Below, piece by piece: positions 22,220 through 31,489 of a stretch of 64,000 nucleotides of DNA. The stretch spans positions 459,705 to 523,704 of the forward strand of contig NZ_KE384306.1 of assembly GCF_000425125.1 (NCBI RefSeq). The letters run 5' to 3'. How positions within the stretch are numbered: position 1 is the stretch's first letter; every line of letters starts with the position of its first letter. The notes beneath the pieces are model-generated. The model saw only the letters and a program-made list of their open reading frames with translations. It had not been told where the DNA came from and ran no database searches. The stretch comes from Paenibacillus taiwanensis DSM 18679. Lineage in GTDB: Bacteria > Bacillota > Bacilli > Paenibacillales > Paenibacillaceae. Position numbers and translations under genes: made by a program.

Positions 22220-24238
22220 TTGAATATAACAAATATGGTGCGCGGTATGATGGGCGATGCAAAGCCTGGCGAAACACGCGCGTTAGAATTAAAGACAGGT
22301 CAACAGGTCAGAGGCGTCATTATGAGTACGTCTGAAAATGGGCGTGAAGCAGTTGTGCAGATCAATGGTGTGTCTGTACGTGCTGTATTGGACACACCCA
22401 TGCAGCCTGGTCAGGCGACATGGCTGCAAGTTCAGGGTCAGCAAGAGGATGGCATGGTTATTTTGAAGCCGTCTGAAGGGCCTAACTCCAAGCCATTGCC
22501 ATCCATTGCTGAGGCTTTGAAGCAGTCTGGATTGCCAAATGAGCCTTGGGCAAGACAATTGCTGAGTGAGTTGCAAAAAAGCGGTATGCCACTTACAAAG
22601 GAACTTGTAGATAAGTTGGCGCAAGCGATGGTGATGAAGCCGTCAGGTGTTTCAACAGAACAATGGATGCAGGCGGCGGCAGTCGCGATGAAACGTCAAC
22701 TTCCATTGACTGCGGATAGTTTACGCGGCTTGCAGCAGGCTATGTTTGGCAAGCCGTTGCATGATCTGCTTGCATCCTTTACGCGCGCAGGGGATATGCA
22801 AGCGAACATTGGTTCAGGACAAGCAGCTTGGGCTGCACCACTGAAGGAAGCACAAGCGCTTGTGCGTGCTTTAGTAGCTGGGATGCCGCAAACGCAAGGG
22901 CAGCTTTCTCAATCAGGCAGTCTGTCAGCTGCGCCGACGTCAACGCTTGGTGCGTCAGCGGGAGGAACGCTCCAACAGGGGAGTGGATCGGGAAATACAG
23001 GGAATAGTACAGGGGCTAACCAAGTGGGTAGCTTTGCTCAACCATCTCACTCTGGCACAGCGGGAACAATGGCTGCGAACGGGACGGGCATGGTGGCGAA
23101 TGGCGCAGCGACGGGAGCTGGAAACACCCAAGGAACAGCCGCTAGTGCAACCAATATGCAAGCTGCGACGAGTAATGCTGCGGGGGCCTCTGCTGCCAGT
23201 TCATCCGCTAATGCCGTTGGATCAGGACAGCCCCAAGGACCAGGAGGCATAAATGCAACTGCAGCACAAGCGAACAACGCTGCATCACCACAAGCAGCTG
23301 CGCCATCGGGAAGTGTGGTTTCATCAACAACAGGAGCCCTAACAGGGCAGCAGGCAGGAACAAATCAGGTGGCTGCTGGTGCCGGAAATGCCTCACCTGA
23401 AGGGGCAGCCAATGTGATAGGCCGCATGTTGTCGCTGCTAGGCGTATCTCATGAACGTGAAGTGCAGCGGGCTATGCTGCCGCAACTTTCTGCTTCGTCA
23501 AATGCGACCGCATCTACGCAAGCTGCGGCCCCGGTGCCAAACTCGGCGCCGAATGCACAAGCGGCTCTGGCGTCCACGACGCCGGACGCCACCCAGGATG
23601 CGTCGCGTGCCACGCATGCGGCACTGACGCGCACGGGCATAGACGCGGCTTTGCCTGCTGCTATGCCGCAACAACATGCAGCAGGCACAGCTGCTGCATC
23701 TGAGTCGCTGAAGAGCACATTGCTTCAGCTCCTGCAAAGCGATGGCTTGCCGCCTCAGATGAGGGAGGCGGCCCAACAAATTGTGCAGCACATTACAGGG
23801 CAGCAGTTGCTGCTGACAAGTGATCGCTCTTTGCCGTTTTCACATGTGACGTTGTTTGTCCCGCTCGTTACGCCAGATGGGACACAAACTGCTGCTGTTC
23901 ATATCCAATCGCGCCAAGGCGGGAAAGGGGAGCTTGACGCATCAAACTGCCGTCTTTGGTTTGATTTGAACCTGAAAGCGATGGGCCGTACATTGGTGGA
24001 CGTTAATGTCGTTGATAAGCTAGTCGCACTTAATGTTCATCATAATGACGAACAAGTACAGGAAATGTTGCAACCGTTACGACCTGAAATCGATGCGGCC
24101 ATATCTAAAATAGGCTATCAATTGTCAGCATTTAGAACCTTGCCGCTGCCTGAACGGGAGGCAGAATTACAGACGCCGGAGCGAACATTTGAGGATTACG
24201 CCCCCAAAAATTACAAAGGAGTGGATCTTCGTATATGA
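22220..24238 (+). CDS. ylqG: YlqG-like FliK-related protein
   Basis: 672 aa. Residues ~1-100 are a conserved domain (LELKTGQQVRGVIMST ... AVVQINGVSVRAVLDTPMQPGQ). Residues ~225-400 are low-complexity Gly/Ala/Ser/Thr/Asn/Gln, and the last ~150 residues form a FliK C-terminal-like domain (PFSHVTLFVPLVTPDGTQTAAVHIQSR ... LWFDLNLKAMGRTLVDVNV). The layout of N-domain, flexible linker and substrate-switch-like domain is that of hook-length control proteins, yet fliK proper is at 44.9 kb. It is preceded by a sigma-D promoter and overlaps ylqH by 4 bp. The start is TTG 22220 with GGCGGGGG. It might be a secreted ruler-like protein or a cytoplasmic factor; function unproven. Confidence 0.8.
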   Translation: MNITNMVRGMMGDAKPGETRALELKTGQQVRGVIMSTSENGREAVVQINGVSVRAVLDTPMQPGQATWLQVQGQQEDGMVILKPSEGPNSKPLPSIAEALKQSGLPNEPWARQLLSELQKSGMPLTKELVDKLAQAMVMKPSGVSTEQWMQAAAVAMKRQLPLTADSLRGLQQAMFGKPLHDLLASFTRAGDMQANIGSGQAAWAAPLKEAQALVRALVAGMPQTQGQLSQSGSLSAAPTSTLGASAGGTLQQGSGSGNTGNSTGANQVGSFAQPSHSGTAGTMAANGTGMVANGAATGAGNTQGTAASATNMQAATSNAAGASAASSSANAVGSGQPQGPGGINATAAQANNAASPQAAAPSGSVVSSTTGALTGQQAGTNQVAAGAGNASPEGAANVIGRMLSLLGVSHEREVQRAMLPQLSASSNATASTQAAAPVPNSAPNAQAALASTTPDATQDASRATHAALTRTGIDAALPAAMPQQHAAGTAAASESLKSTLLQLLQSDGLPPQMREAAQQIVQHITGQQLLLTSDRSLPFSHVTLFVPLVTPDGTQTAAVHIQSRQGGKGELDASNCRLWFDLNLKAMGRTLVDVNVVDKLVALNVHHNDEQVQEMLQPLRPEIDAAISKIGYQLSAFRTLPLPEREAELQTPERTFEDYAPKNYKGVDLRI

Positions 24239-24570
24239 GCTCGGAGTCTGTTCATAAGAAGCAAAACGCGAGCAAGCAGCCCGCCAATAAACGAGCAAAG
24301 GCAGTTGCCCTGACATATCAGCCAGGTCAAAGTGAGGCCCCTGTCGTCGTCGCAAAAGGACAAGGGCTAATTGCTGAGCAGATTTTGTCCAAAGCGAAGG
24401 AAAACGGAGTGCCCATTCAAGAGGATGCTTCACTTGTAGAGGTGCTCTCCAAGCTGGACATCGATCAACAAATTCCAGCGGAGTTGTATCAGTTGGTAGC
24501 TGAGGTACTAACGTTTATTTACCGCTCGGATCAACGCGCTGCAAAAGGGAGGATGAATCATGAAACGTGA
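24235..24570 (+). CDS. ylqH: YlqH: stand-alone homologue of the FlhB cytoplasmic C-terminal domain
   Basis: 111 aa. Residues ~25-100 align with the FlhB C-terminal domain: AVALTYQPGQSEAPVVVAKGQG ... AKENGVPIQED ... IPAELYQLVAEVLTFIY (compare FlhB in this window from residue ~284). The membrane domain is missing and so is the self-cleaving NPTH motif, since the homology starts just after that point. FlhB C-terminal domains gate type III export substrate specificity together with FliK; here a FliK-like gene overlaps it (ATGA). Homologues of this kind are widespread in Bacillota without an assigned role. The C-terminus overlaps yraN by 11 bp. Confidence 0.85.
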   Translation: MSSESVHKKQNASKQPANKRAKAVALTYQPGQSEAPVVVAKGQGLIAEQILSKAKENGVPIQEDASLVEVLSKLDIDQQIPAELYQLVAEVLTFIYRSDQRAAKGRMNHET

Positions 24571-24985
24571 TTCGTCCTCTTTCAATCATATAAATAGTAA
24601 CGCAAGTTCTTCGAATTATAGAGATGACCGCCGAGCACGCGGGGCTCAAGCAGAGCAGCTTGCAGCTGCGTATATTGAATCATTGGGCTGGCTGATTGAA
24701 GCCCGTAACTGGCGATGTCGATCAGGTGAACTAGATCTCATTGCGAGAGATGGAGATTGCATCGTATTTATTGAGGTGCGGAGCCGCAACATGGCAGCTG
24801 CGTCTTTTGGCACGGCAAGAGAAGCGCTTGATGTACGGAAACAAATGAAGGTTAGATCAATTGCTGAAATATACATAGCTCGCAAACAGCTGGAAGGCAA
24901 CAAGATGCGCTGTGACGCGGTGGTGATAACCTATCGTGACGATGGACAGGAACCGATATTGGAGCATATTCAATCCGCTTTCTAA
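24560..24985 (+). CDS. yraN: YraN / UPF0102 nuclease-fold protein
   Basis: 141 aa. After a Ser/Asn-rich N-terminal extension of ~25 residues comes the family core: GAQAEQLAAAYIESLGW, then RCRSGELDLIARDGDCIVFIEVRSR, which has the E-x-D...E-V-K-like catalytic arrangement of restriction-endonuclease-like folds (here EVR instead of EVK). Proposed DNA-processing role; biochemical function is not established. GGGAGG lies 8 nt before ATG 24560. It is translationally coupled to ylqH and so probably also served by the sigma-D promoter. Confidence 0.9.
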   Translation: MKRDSSSFNHINSNASSSNYRDDRRARGAQAEQLAAAYIESLGWLIEARNWRCRSGELDLIARDGDCIVFIEVRSRNMAAASFGTAREALDVRKQMKVRSIAEIYIARKQLEGNKMRCDAVVITYRDDGQEPILEHIQSAF

Positions 24986-25275
24986 ATGCTGAAGTAGAAC
25001 TATTGTCACACATATAAATACAAAATATGTCTGTTGTTTACATAGCCGCAGTTATTTAATTATATTGATTCAGATGGCTAGCCAAGTAACAAAAGAAATC
25101 CACGACCTCCCCTGTTTTAATGATAGGGCAATATTATCCTTCCGCATTTACATTTCCAACACGATGCAAGAAACTAGCTGTATCCAAATACGTTAATCGC
25201 ATAAACCGACTACTACACTGGTGGAGCATGAGGAAAACTACATGCCTAGGGAAGGCATAACGAAGGAGGTAAAGA

Positions 25276-25639
25276 ATGCAGAGAAGAGTTCTAGTAGGCT
25301 CACGCCTCATCATGTCGTGTTTAATGTTGGTAGTATTTCTGGCTGCTTGTTCACCGGAAAATAGTAATCAAGGGAAAGCCACTTCAGAAGTATACCCCCA
25401 TTAGTCAAACGGAATACCACGCAGTAGTTAGCCAAACGTTTAAAGATGTCGGGGAAGCACCTGCGTATGCATTTCCTGTCATTAAAAAGGGTGATAAGTG
25501 GATAGTTGTTATTGAACGGATTGAGTTCCTAACAGCTGAGTATTTGAAAAATAATAAAAATAAAATCCTCTCATCACCACGAGTAACCGTTTTAGCTAAA
25601 AATGAAAATATAACCGTTATTAAACGGGATCTAAAATAG
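25276..25639 (+). pseudogene. Frameshifted small lipoprotein gene
   Basis: ATG 25276, with GGAGGT upstream, starts a lipoprotein signal peptide (basic MQRR, hydrophobic core, lipobox FLAAC-S) but hits TAG at 25402 after 42 codons. Immediately after a run of five C (25395-25399) the next frame is open to TAG 25637 and reads as a normal protein (SQTEYHAVVSQTFKDVGEA, then GDKWIVVIERIEFLT). Dropping one C restores a continuous protein of ~120 aa. This is therefore a recent frameshift, a phase-variable tract, or a sequencing error. The protein family is not recognised. Bases 24986-25275 show nothing else but a small ATGCC/GGCAT hairpin near 25240. Confidence 0.7.
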
Positions 25640-25726
25640 GATAAATGCATATAATTGATTAGATATATGGAAGTTCTAGCGCGTAGTTGATACAGTCCGA
25701 CTGATTAGAAGAAAGAGAGGCTTGGC

Positions 25727-25897
25727 ATGTTTATGGTTGTCCAACAACGTGACGCTGAAATGTATAATCTCAATGATTTAAATCGTAATAACACCGCTGG
25801 AGCGCCTTCGCACAAGACTGTATCAAATGACTTAACAGGATATAGCTGTATGATGTTTCCAGACGCCCCGACTGCCTCGCCTCAACAAGCTGCATGA
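25727..25897 (+). CDS. Possible small protein, 56 aa, unknown
   Basis: Bases 25727-25897 encode 56 residues (MFMVVQQRDAEMYNLNDL ... SPQQAA). AGAGAGG lies 6 nt before the ATG. The composition is protein-like but low in hydrophobic core, with no membrane segment and no recognisable family. It follows the broken lipoprotein gene and converges on comM. It could be a remnant. Confidence 0.35.
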   Translation: MFMVVQQRDAEMYNLNDLNRNNTAGAPSHKTVSNDLTGYSCMMFPDAPTASPQQAA

Positions 25898-25993
25898 ATA
25901 ATAACAGCAGCAACGTCAAAGCCTTGCAACAATCAATTGTAAATGACAGATGTGTACAAGCGTAACTTAAACTGTTCGCTAGCTCCTGATGGC

Positions 25994-27547
25994 TTATTTT
26001 AACTTATCCATATTTCGATAGAGCACGGCCTCTGCGACATGAGCTACATCTATTTGATCACAATCATCAACATCTGCGATCGTGCGTGCGACCTTTAATA
26101 TTCGATCATGTGCCCTTATACTCAGCCCCAACTGCTCATATACATCCCGCAGCATCAGAGCGGCAGAAGAAGAGAGCGGGCAGAAACGCTGCAACAGGCT
26201 GCCGCGCAGCTCGCTGTTAAATTGCAGTGGAAGCTGCTTGTAGCGCGAAGCCTGCCGTTCCTGAGCTGCTATCACTTGTAACTTCATGTCGGCTGAGGAG
26301 ATGACGGGGCCCGTCCATTCTGCAAGCGGTGCACGCGGTACCTCAAGCTGGATGTCGATACGATCAAGCAATGGACCGGAAAGTCTGGAGCGGTATTGTC
26401 CCAACCGAGCAGGAGAACAGGTGCAAGTGTTCGAAGCAGAACCTGATTTAAACCCGCAAGGACACGGGTTCATCGAAGAAGCGAGCATAAAGTGAGCCGG
26501 AAAACGGAACACTGCGCGAGCTCTGCTGATGGTGACGTGTTTATCCTCTAGCGGTTGGCGTAGAACCTCTAGCGCTTGTCTTGGAAACTCGGGAAGTTCG
26601 TCCAGAAAGAGCACACCGCGATGTGCAAGGCTAACTTCCCCTGGCTTCGGAATGGAGCCTCCGCCGATGAGCCCGGCCGCTGAAATGGAATGGTGAGGTG
26701 CACGAAAAGGTCTGCTGCGGATAAGTCCATGTGAAGTGCGGTCCCACTTGCCAGATACGCTGTATAGCTTTGATACTTCCAATGCTTCTGCATCAGACAA
26801 GTCGGGCAAAATGGAGGGTAGACGACGGATCAGCATCGTCTTTCCAGTGCCTGGGGGACCACTAAGCAAGACGTTGTGCATGCCTGCGGCAGTAATAGTT
26901 AAGGCTCGTTTGGCAGTTGCTTGTCCTCGTACGTCTGCATAGTCTTCTATATTATCATTATATAGAGGGGGCCTATCGTGAATAGAGGGAGACCCGTTAT
27001 GTGCCAGCCATTGCAGCGGAGCAAGCTGAATAACGCCTTCAGTTGAAGTGCACTCACGAAGCTGGGATAAGCTGCGCAGACCGTATACACGTATCCCTTC
27101 AACTAGCGCGGCTTCTGTTGCATTTCCCTCTGGCAGTAAGACGCTAGATATGCCTTTGCGCTTAGCTTCGTCTACTAACGTCAGCACCCCTGGGATGACA
27201 CGTGTAGTGCCATCAAGTGCTAGTTCGCCAATAATTAGCATCGAATCAAATGGTGCCTCATTAATTTGTCCGCTCGAAAATAACAGGGCGATGGCAACCG
27301 CCAAGTCAAATGCAGTCCCTTCTTTGCGCAAGTCGGCCGGGGCTAAATTAATCGTTATTCGCTCTAGCGGGAAGCGCCAGCCACAGTTTCGAATGGCACT
27401 TCGGACGCGATCGATAGATTCGCGCACCGCGGCATCTGGAAGTCCGACAACGTGGACCTGGGGCAGACCATGTGCGATGTCGATTTCAATTTCAATCAGC
27501 TTGCCTTCTACGCCGTAAACGGATGCGCTCCATCCTTTTCCATACAT
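25994..27547 (-). CDS. comM: YifB/ComM family Mg-chelatase-like AAA+ ATPase
   Basis: 517 aa. An N-terminal Lon-protease-like fold (YGVEGKLIEIEIDIAHGLPQVHVVGLPD) is followed by an AAA+ domain with Walker A SGPPGTGKTM, Walker B VLFLDELPEF, a Cys-rich insert (NPCPCGFKSG ... CTCSP) and the C-terminal helical domain (YKQLPLQFNSELRG). In Gram-negatives ComM is a branch-migration helicase that extends heteroduplexes in natural transformation. The frame extends to 27604, but GGAGAGG on the minus strand sits 8 nt before ATG 27547, which matches the family start. It is divergent from sucC. Confidence 0.93.
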   Translation of the reverse strand: MYGKGWSASVYGVEGKLIEIEIDIAHGLPQVHVVGLPDAAVRESIDRVRSAIRNCGWRFPLERITINLAPADLRKEGTAFDLAVAIALLFSSGQINEAPFDSMLIIGELALDGTTRVIPGVLTLVDEAKRKGISSVLLPEGNATEAALVEGIRVYGLRSLSQLRECTSTEGVIQLAPLQWLAHNGSPSIHDRPPLYNDNIEDYADVRGQATAKRALTITAAGMHNVLLSGPPGTGKTMLIRRLPSILPDLSDAEALEVSKLYSVSGKWDRTSHGLIRSRPFRAPHHSISAAGLIGGGSIPKPGEVSLAHRGVLFLDELPEFPRQALEVLRQPLEDKHVTISRARAVFRFPAHFMLASSMNPCPCGFKSGSASNTCTCSPARLGQYRSRLSGPLLDRIDIQLEVPRAPLAEWTGPVISSADMKLQVIAAQERQASRYKQLPLQFNSELRGSLLQRFCPLSSSAALMLRDVYEQLGLSIRAHDRILKVARTIADVDDCDQIDVAHVAEAVLYRNMDKLK

Positions 27548-28024
27548 CAAAAACACCTCTCCTTTTACATTTCGGGTATGTTTGCCATACTGCGAAATGC
27601 GCAAAGAAAGGTGCTTCCTCTACCTTTACGCTTATCTTTACAATCATTATAGAAGCGTTTTCATGTGCTGGTCAATGGGAGATTAGGAATAGAAACGAGA
27701 TAACCTGTTAACAATTTACCATCTATATCAAAATGCGATTGAATTGATATCAAATAAATGTACATTCTTGACAATTTAGGGGCAGTCACGGCAATTGAAT
27801 CATGATACAATGTGTTCGGATTGGTTTATATTACCGTCGATGCCGACCGTGTCGAAGCAGACGGAAGCGTTTACTTTTTTCGCGTTCTTGTCAGAGCGGC
27901 GGGAGATGTTATGCACGCGTTGACGGGGTCGTTTTACAAGATTCTACCTATGCGTAGTATCAGCATTTCACTAGCTCGCGTCAGTATTTACTTTACAGGC
28001 AAACGATCGGATAGGGGGATTACA
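27548..28024 (+). promoter_or_regulatory. Divergent comM-sucC intergenic region with a sucC promoter
   Basis: 477 bp without a supported gene. Besides the comM promoter it holds an extended -10, TGATACAAT (27803-27811), that would start a ~205-nt leader for sucC. A TTGACA at 27768-27773 is too far from it to be its -35. The sucC frame happens to be open from 27812 to the true start at 28025. The leader could fold, but no riboswitch class was recognised. Confidence 0.4.
27646..27675 (-). promoter_or_regulatory. Sigma-A promoter of comM with a cre-like site in the spacer
   Basis: On the minus strand TTGACC (complement of 27670-27675) and TATAAT (complement of 27646-27651) are separated by 18 bp. 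A cre-like sequence TAGAAGCGTTTTCA (27650-27663, + strand) matches 8 of 10 informative positions of the CcpA operator and overlaps the spacer and -10. Confidence 0.6.
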
Positions 28025-29182
28025 ATGAATATCCATGAATATCAAGGCAAGCAGGTATTGAAACAATACGGCGTTGCCGTACCAAATGGCAAGGTTGCTT
28101 TCACAGCAGATGAAGCAGTCGCAGCAGCTCAGGAGTTGGGTACACCGGTAGTTGTCGTAAAGGCTCAAATTCACGCAGGTGGACGTGGTAAAGCAGGTGG
28201 CGTCAAGATTGCGAAAAGTTTGGATGAAGTGCGTGAATATGCGCAGGAACTGATCGGCAAGGTACTTGTAACACATCAGACTGGCCCAGAAGGCAAAGAA
28301 GTGAAGCGGCTGCTTATCGAGCAAGGCTGCGACATTAAGAAAGAGTATTATGTAGGTGTAGTTGTTGATCGTTCAACAGGCCGTGTCGTAATGATGGCAT
28401 CTGAAGAAGGCGGCATGGAGATTGAGGAAGTGGCTGCACATTCTCCTGAGAAGATCATTAAGGAGATTGTAGACCCGGCGATCGGTTTGCAAACATTCCA
28501 GGCGCGTCGTTTGGCGTACGCTATTCATATCCCAGCGGAGTTAGTGAATAAAGCAGCACAGTTTATGCTGTCTTTATATCAGGCTTTCGTTGACAAAGAT
28601 TGTTCAATCGCAGAAATTAACCCGCTCGTAGTGACTGGCGACGGACAAGTTATGGCACTCGATGCGAAGTTGAACTTTGACTCGAATGCGTTGTTCCGCC
28701 ACAAAGATATATTGGAACTGCGGGATCTGGATGAAGAAGATGAGAAAGAAATCGAAGCATCCAAATATGACCTAAGCTATATTGCCCTAGACGGCAACAT
28801 CGGTTGTATGGTGAACGGTGCAGGCTTGGCTATGGCGACAATGGACATTATTAAATATTATGGTGGCGAACCGGCTAACTTCCTTGATGTAGGGGGCGGT
28901 GCCACAACAGAGAAAGTGACAGAAGCGTTTAAAATTATTTTGTCCGACAAAAATGTAAAAGGGATCTTCGTTAATATATTTGGCGGTATTATGCAGTGTG
29001 ACGTGATTGCAAATGGTGTTGTCGAAGCTGCGAAGCAAATTGGACTTGACCGTCCGCTCGTCGTCCGCTTGGAAGGCACTAATGTAGAACTTGGCAAACG
29101 TATTTTGGAAGAATCCGGATTGAACATCGTGTCTGCGGATTCCATGGCTGACGGCGCGCAAAAGATTGTCGCACTGGTTTAA
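28025..29182 (+). CDS. sucC: Succinyl-CoA synthetase (ADP-forming) beta subunit
   Basis: 385 aa, ATP-grasp fold: [20 protein letters not shown], the nucleotide loop [26 protein letters not shown], and the C-terminal CoA-ligase-like domain ([25 protein letters not shown]). With SucD it converts succinyl-CoA and ADP to succinate, CoA and ATP in the TCA cycle. AGGGGG precedes ATG 28025. sucD follows after 29 bp. Confidence 0.97.
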   Translation: MNIHEYQGKQVLKQYGVAVPNGKVAFTADEAVAAAQELGTPVVVVKAQIHAGGRGKAGGVKIAKSLDEVREYAQELIGKVLVTHQTGPEGKEVKRLLIEQGCDIKKEYYVGVVVDRSTGRVVMMASEEGGMEIEEVAAHSPEKIIKEIVDPAIGLQTFQARRLAYAIHIPAELVNKAAQFMLSLYQAFVDKDCSIAEINPLVVTGDGQVMALDAKLNFDSNALFRHKDILELRDLDEEDEKEIEASKYDLSYIALDGNIGCMVNGAGLAMATMDIIKYYGGEPANFLDVGGGATTEKVTEAFKIILSDKNVKGIFVNIFGGIMQCDVIANGVVEAAKQIGLDRPLVVRLEGTNVELGKRILEESGLNIVSADSMADGAQKIVALV

Positions 29183-29211
29183 TAATCTGCAGACGAAAGG
29201 ATGGATTGTCG

Positions 29212-30150
29212 ATGAGCATCTTAATTAATAAAGATACAAAAGTAATTACACAAGGCATTACGGGCAAGACTGCTTTGTTCCATGCAAAAGGTGCTTTGGA
29301 GTATGGGACACAGATGGTGGGTGGCGTAACTCCAGGTAAAGGTGGCCTTACTGCCGACATTACGCTGGATAATGGAACGCTTGTGCAACTGCCGATTTAT
29401 AATACAGTTGTTGAAGCTAAGCAAGCGACAGGCGCTACCGCAAGTGTCATCTATGTTGCTCCAGCTTTTGCTGCAGACGCCATCATGGAAGCAGTTGACG
29501 CAGACTTGGATATCGTCATCTGTATTACGGAAGGTATTCCGGTTCTGGATATGGTTAAGGTGTCCCGCTTTATGGAAGGCAAACGTACCGTGTTGATTGG
29601 GCCAAACTGTCCAGGTGTCATCACGCCTGGCGAGTGCAAAATCGGAATTATGCCTGGTTACATCCATACACCTGGTCATGTAGGCGTTGTGTCACGTAGT
29701 GGAACTTTGACCTACGAGGCAGTTCATCAATTAACGACGCGTGGAATCGGACAGTCTACTGCTGTAGGTATTGGTGGAGACCCTGTTAAAGGATTTGAAT
29801 TTATTGATGTATTAAGTCGCTTTAATGATGATCCTAACACTTATGCTGTCATTATGATCGGAGAGATTGGCGGCACAGCGGAGGAAGAAGCTGCGGAGTG
29901 GATCAAAGCTAACATGAAGAAGCCAGTTGTAGGCTTTATTGGTGGTGCGACAGCACCTCCAGGTAAGCGCATGGGCCATGCAGGCGCGATTATTTCGGGT
30001 GGCAAGGGCACAGCAGCTGAAAAGATCGCTGTACTTGAAGCATGTGGTGTTCAAGTAGCACCTACCCCTTCTGAAATGGGATCTACACTTGTTAAAGTGC
30101 TCGAAGAACAAGGATTGCTTGACAAGTGTACGACACATCAGCACGCTTAA
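29212..30150 (+). CDS. sucD: Succinyl-CoA synthetase (ADP-forming) alpha subunit
   Basis: 312 aa. A Rossmann CoA-binding domain ([19 protein letters not shown]) and a ligase domain with GIGGDPVKG and the region [14 protein letters not shown], whose His carries the phosphate during catalysis. The start ATG 29212 follows AAAGGAT; a TTG at 29206 is less likely. Forms the alpha-beta complex with SucC. A strong terminator follows. Confidence 0.97.
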   Translation: MSILINKDTKVITQGITGKTALFHAKGALEYGTQMVGGVTPGKGGLTADITLDNGTLVQLPIYNTVVEAKQATGATASVIYVAPAFAADAIMEAVDADLDIVICITEGIPVLDMVKVSRFMEGKRTVLIGPNCPGVITPGECKIGIMPGYIHTPGHVGVVSRSGTLTYEAVHQLTTRGIGQSTAVGIGGDPVKGFEFIDVLSRFNDDPNTYAVIMIGEIGGTAEEEAAEWIKANMKKPVVGFIGGATAPPGKRMGHAGAIISGGKGTAAEKIAVLEACGVQVAPTPSEMGSTLVKVLEEQGLLDKCTTHQHA

Positions 30151-30163
30151 TAAGATGAAGGTA

Positions 30164-30204
30164 AGCAACCTTCCGACGCCATTGCGTTGGGAGGTTGTTT
30201 TTTT
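30164..30204 (+). terminator. Intrinsic terminator after sucCD
   Basis: A 16-bp stem (30164-30179 with 30184-30199, wobbles allowed) and a CATT loop, running into seven T. Strong. Confidence 0.9.
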
Positions 30205-30337
30205 ATGACCGACATGGAAGAACAGATGAACATCCGTGAATACAGCGTATTCATACTTGCAATATTGAACGGACTCAAGCACAATAAGGAAAGTGGTCTA
30301 ACGCTTTCCTTCATTATAAGAGTGGAGGGTTAGAACG

Positions 30338-31462
30338 ATGGGGACATGGTCTGAGCAGCAGCTATTGTTTGGGTTACATTGTATTTCCGGTGTGGGTTGG
30401 CATACGATTCAGTTATGCGCTCATACTGTTGGTCTGAACGGTTTAGAGGCGTGGCTGGGTCGTAGTGAAAAGGATTGGCATGAGCTAGGCGTGAAGCCAG
30501 CAGTAGCCAAGCGTTTAACAGCCGGTTTTAATGCGGCCAATTTAGATCAACAATTAGAATTGACGTATAAATCAGGGACGCAATGGATTACGCTTATTGA
30601 TGAGCCATATCCTGAACTGCTCAAGCATATACATGAACCTCCTTGGGTGTTGTTTGGCCGGGGAGAAATGTCACTTTTGAACAGGCATGCAATTGCTATG
30701 GTGGGTACACGACAGCCAACTGTATATGGCAAGAAAGTTGCCCACAAGCTAGCGGCTGAGCTAGCAGAGCGCAAGTTAATTGTAGTTAGCGGCTTGGCCA
30801 GAGGGATCGACGCCGCAAGTCATGAAGGCGCTCTCACAAAAGGTGAGACGATTGCTGTCTTGGGGACTCCCTGTCAAGTCACCTATCCTCCTGAACATTC
30901 AGATCTGGCGAGGCGTATATGTTTAGCGGGAGTCGTTATTTCAGAATACCCGATAGGAACAGCGCCTCATCCAGGCCTTTTTCCAAGACGTAATCGGATT
31001 ATTGCAGGGTTGACATTGGGGACAGTTGTTGTTGAAGCTGCGAAAAGGAGCGGCGCCTTAATTACGGCTTATTCGGCAATGGAATCATCACGTGAAGTAT
31101 ATGTGATCCCAGGACCGATAACGTCACCGAAGTCCGCTGGAACCTTGCAATTACTGAAAGATTCAAGTGCTAAAGCGATTGATTCGGCAACCGATATTAT
31201 AGTGGATCTTCGATGTCGGTTGACAACACTCCCTGAGACAGACAATAATGGAACGGTCATGAATTGTTTCGATGAAGTGGCATTGACTGCGTCAGAACAG
31301 GCAATACTGGACAGAATTGAAGATAAACCATCTACTATGGACGAATTGCTGCGTGATAGTGAACTGTCATTTGCGGAACTGCATCACATTTTGTTATCCT
31401 TACAGTTGAAAAAGCGAATTCATGAGCGCCCAGGCGCTGTATATGGTTCGATATGGACGTGA
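30338..31462 (+). CDS. dprA: DNA processing protein DprA (Smf)
   Basis: 374 aa. An N-terminal helical region (residues ~1-75) and a Rossmann-like DprA core (AMVGTRQPTVYGKK, VVSGLARGIDAASHEGAL, FPRRNRIIAGLT) are followed by a C-terminal winged helix (~310-374). It loads RecA on incoming single-stranded DNA during transformation. With comM upstream, this suggests a working or ancestral competence route. GGAGGG precedes ATG 30338. Confidence 0.95.
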   Translation: MGTWSEQQLLFGLHCISGVGWHTIQLCAHTVGLNGLEAWLGRSEKDWHELGVKPAVAKRLTAGFNAANLDQQLELTYKSGTQWITLIDEPYPELLKHIHEPPWVLFGRGEMSLLNRHAIAMVGTRQPTVYGKKVAHKLAAELAERKLIVVSGLARGIDAASHEGALTKGETIAVLGTPCQVTYPPEHSDLARRICLAGVVISEYPIGTAPHPGLFPRRNRIIAGLTLGTVVVEAAKRSGALITAYSAMESSREVYVIPGPITSPKSAGTLQLLKDSSAKAIDSATDIIVDLRCRLTTLPETDNNGTVMNCFDEVALTASEQAILDRIEDKPSTMDELLRDSELSFAELHHILLSLQLKKRIHERPGAVYGSIWT

Positions 31463-31489
31463 AAGGTCGTTGGAGAGGAGGATGCGCCT

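Noticed and set aside
22900-23420. Low-complexity stretch in ylqG as possible minisatellite or recombination artefact
   Set aside because: No exact tandem unit is visible; the bias is at amino-acid level (Gly/Ala/Ser/Asn/Gln), as expected for a flexible FliK-type linker.
27812-28024. In-frame N-terminal extension of sucC of 71 codons
   Set aside because: SucC begins MNIHEYQGK at 28025 with a good ribosome site; the extension has no SucC homology and overlaps the likely promoter and leader.
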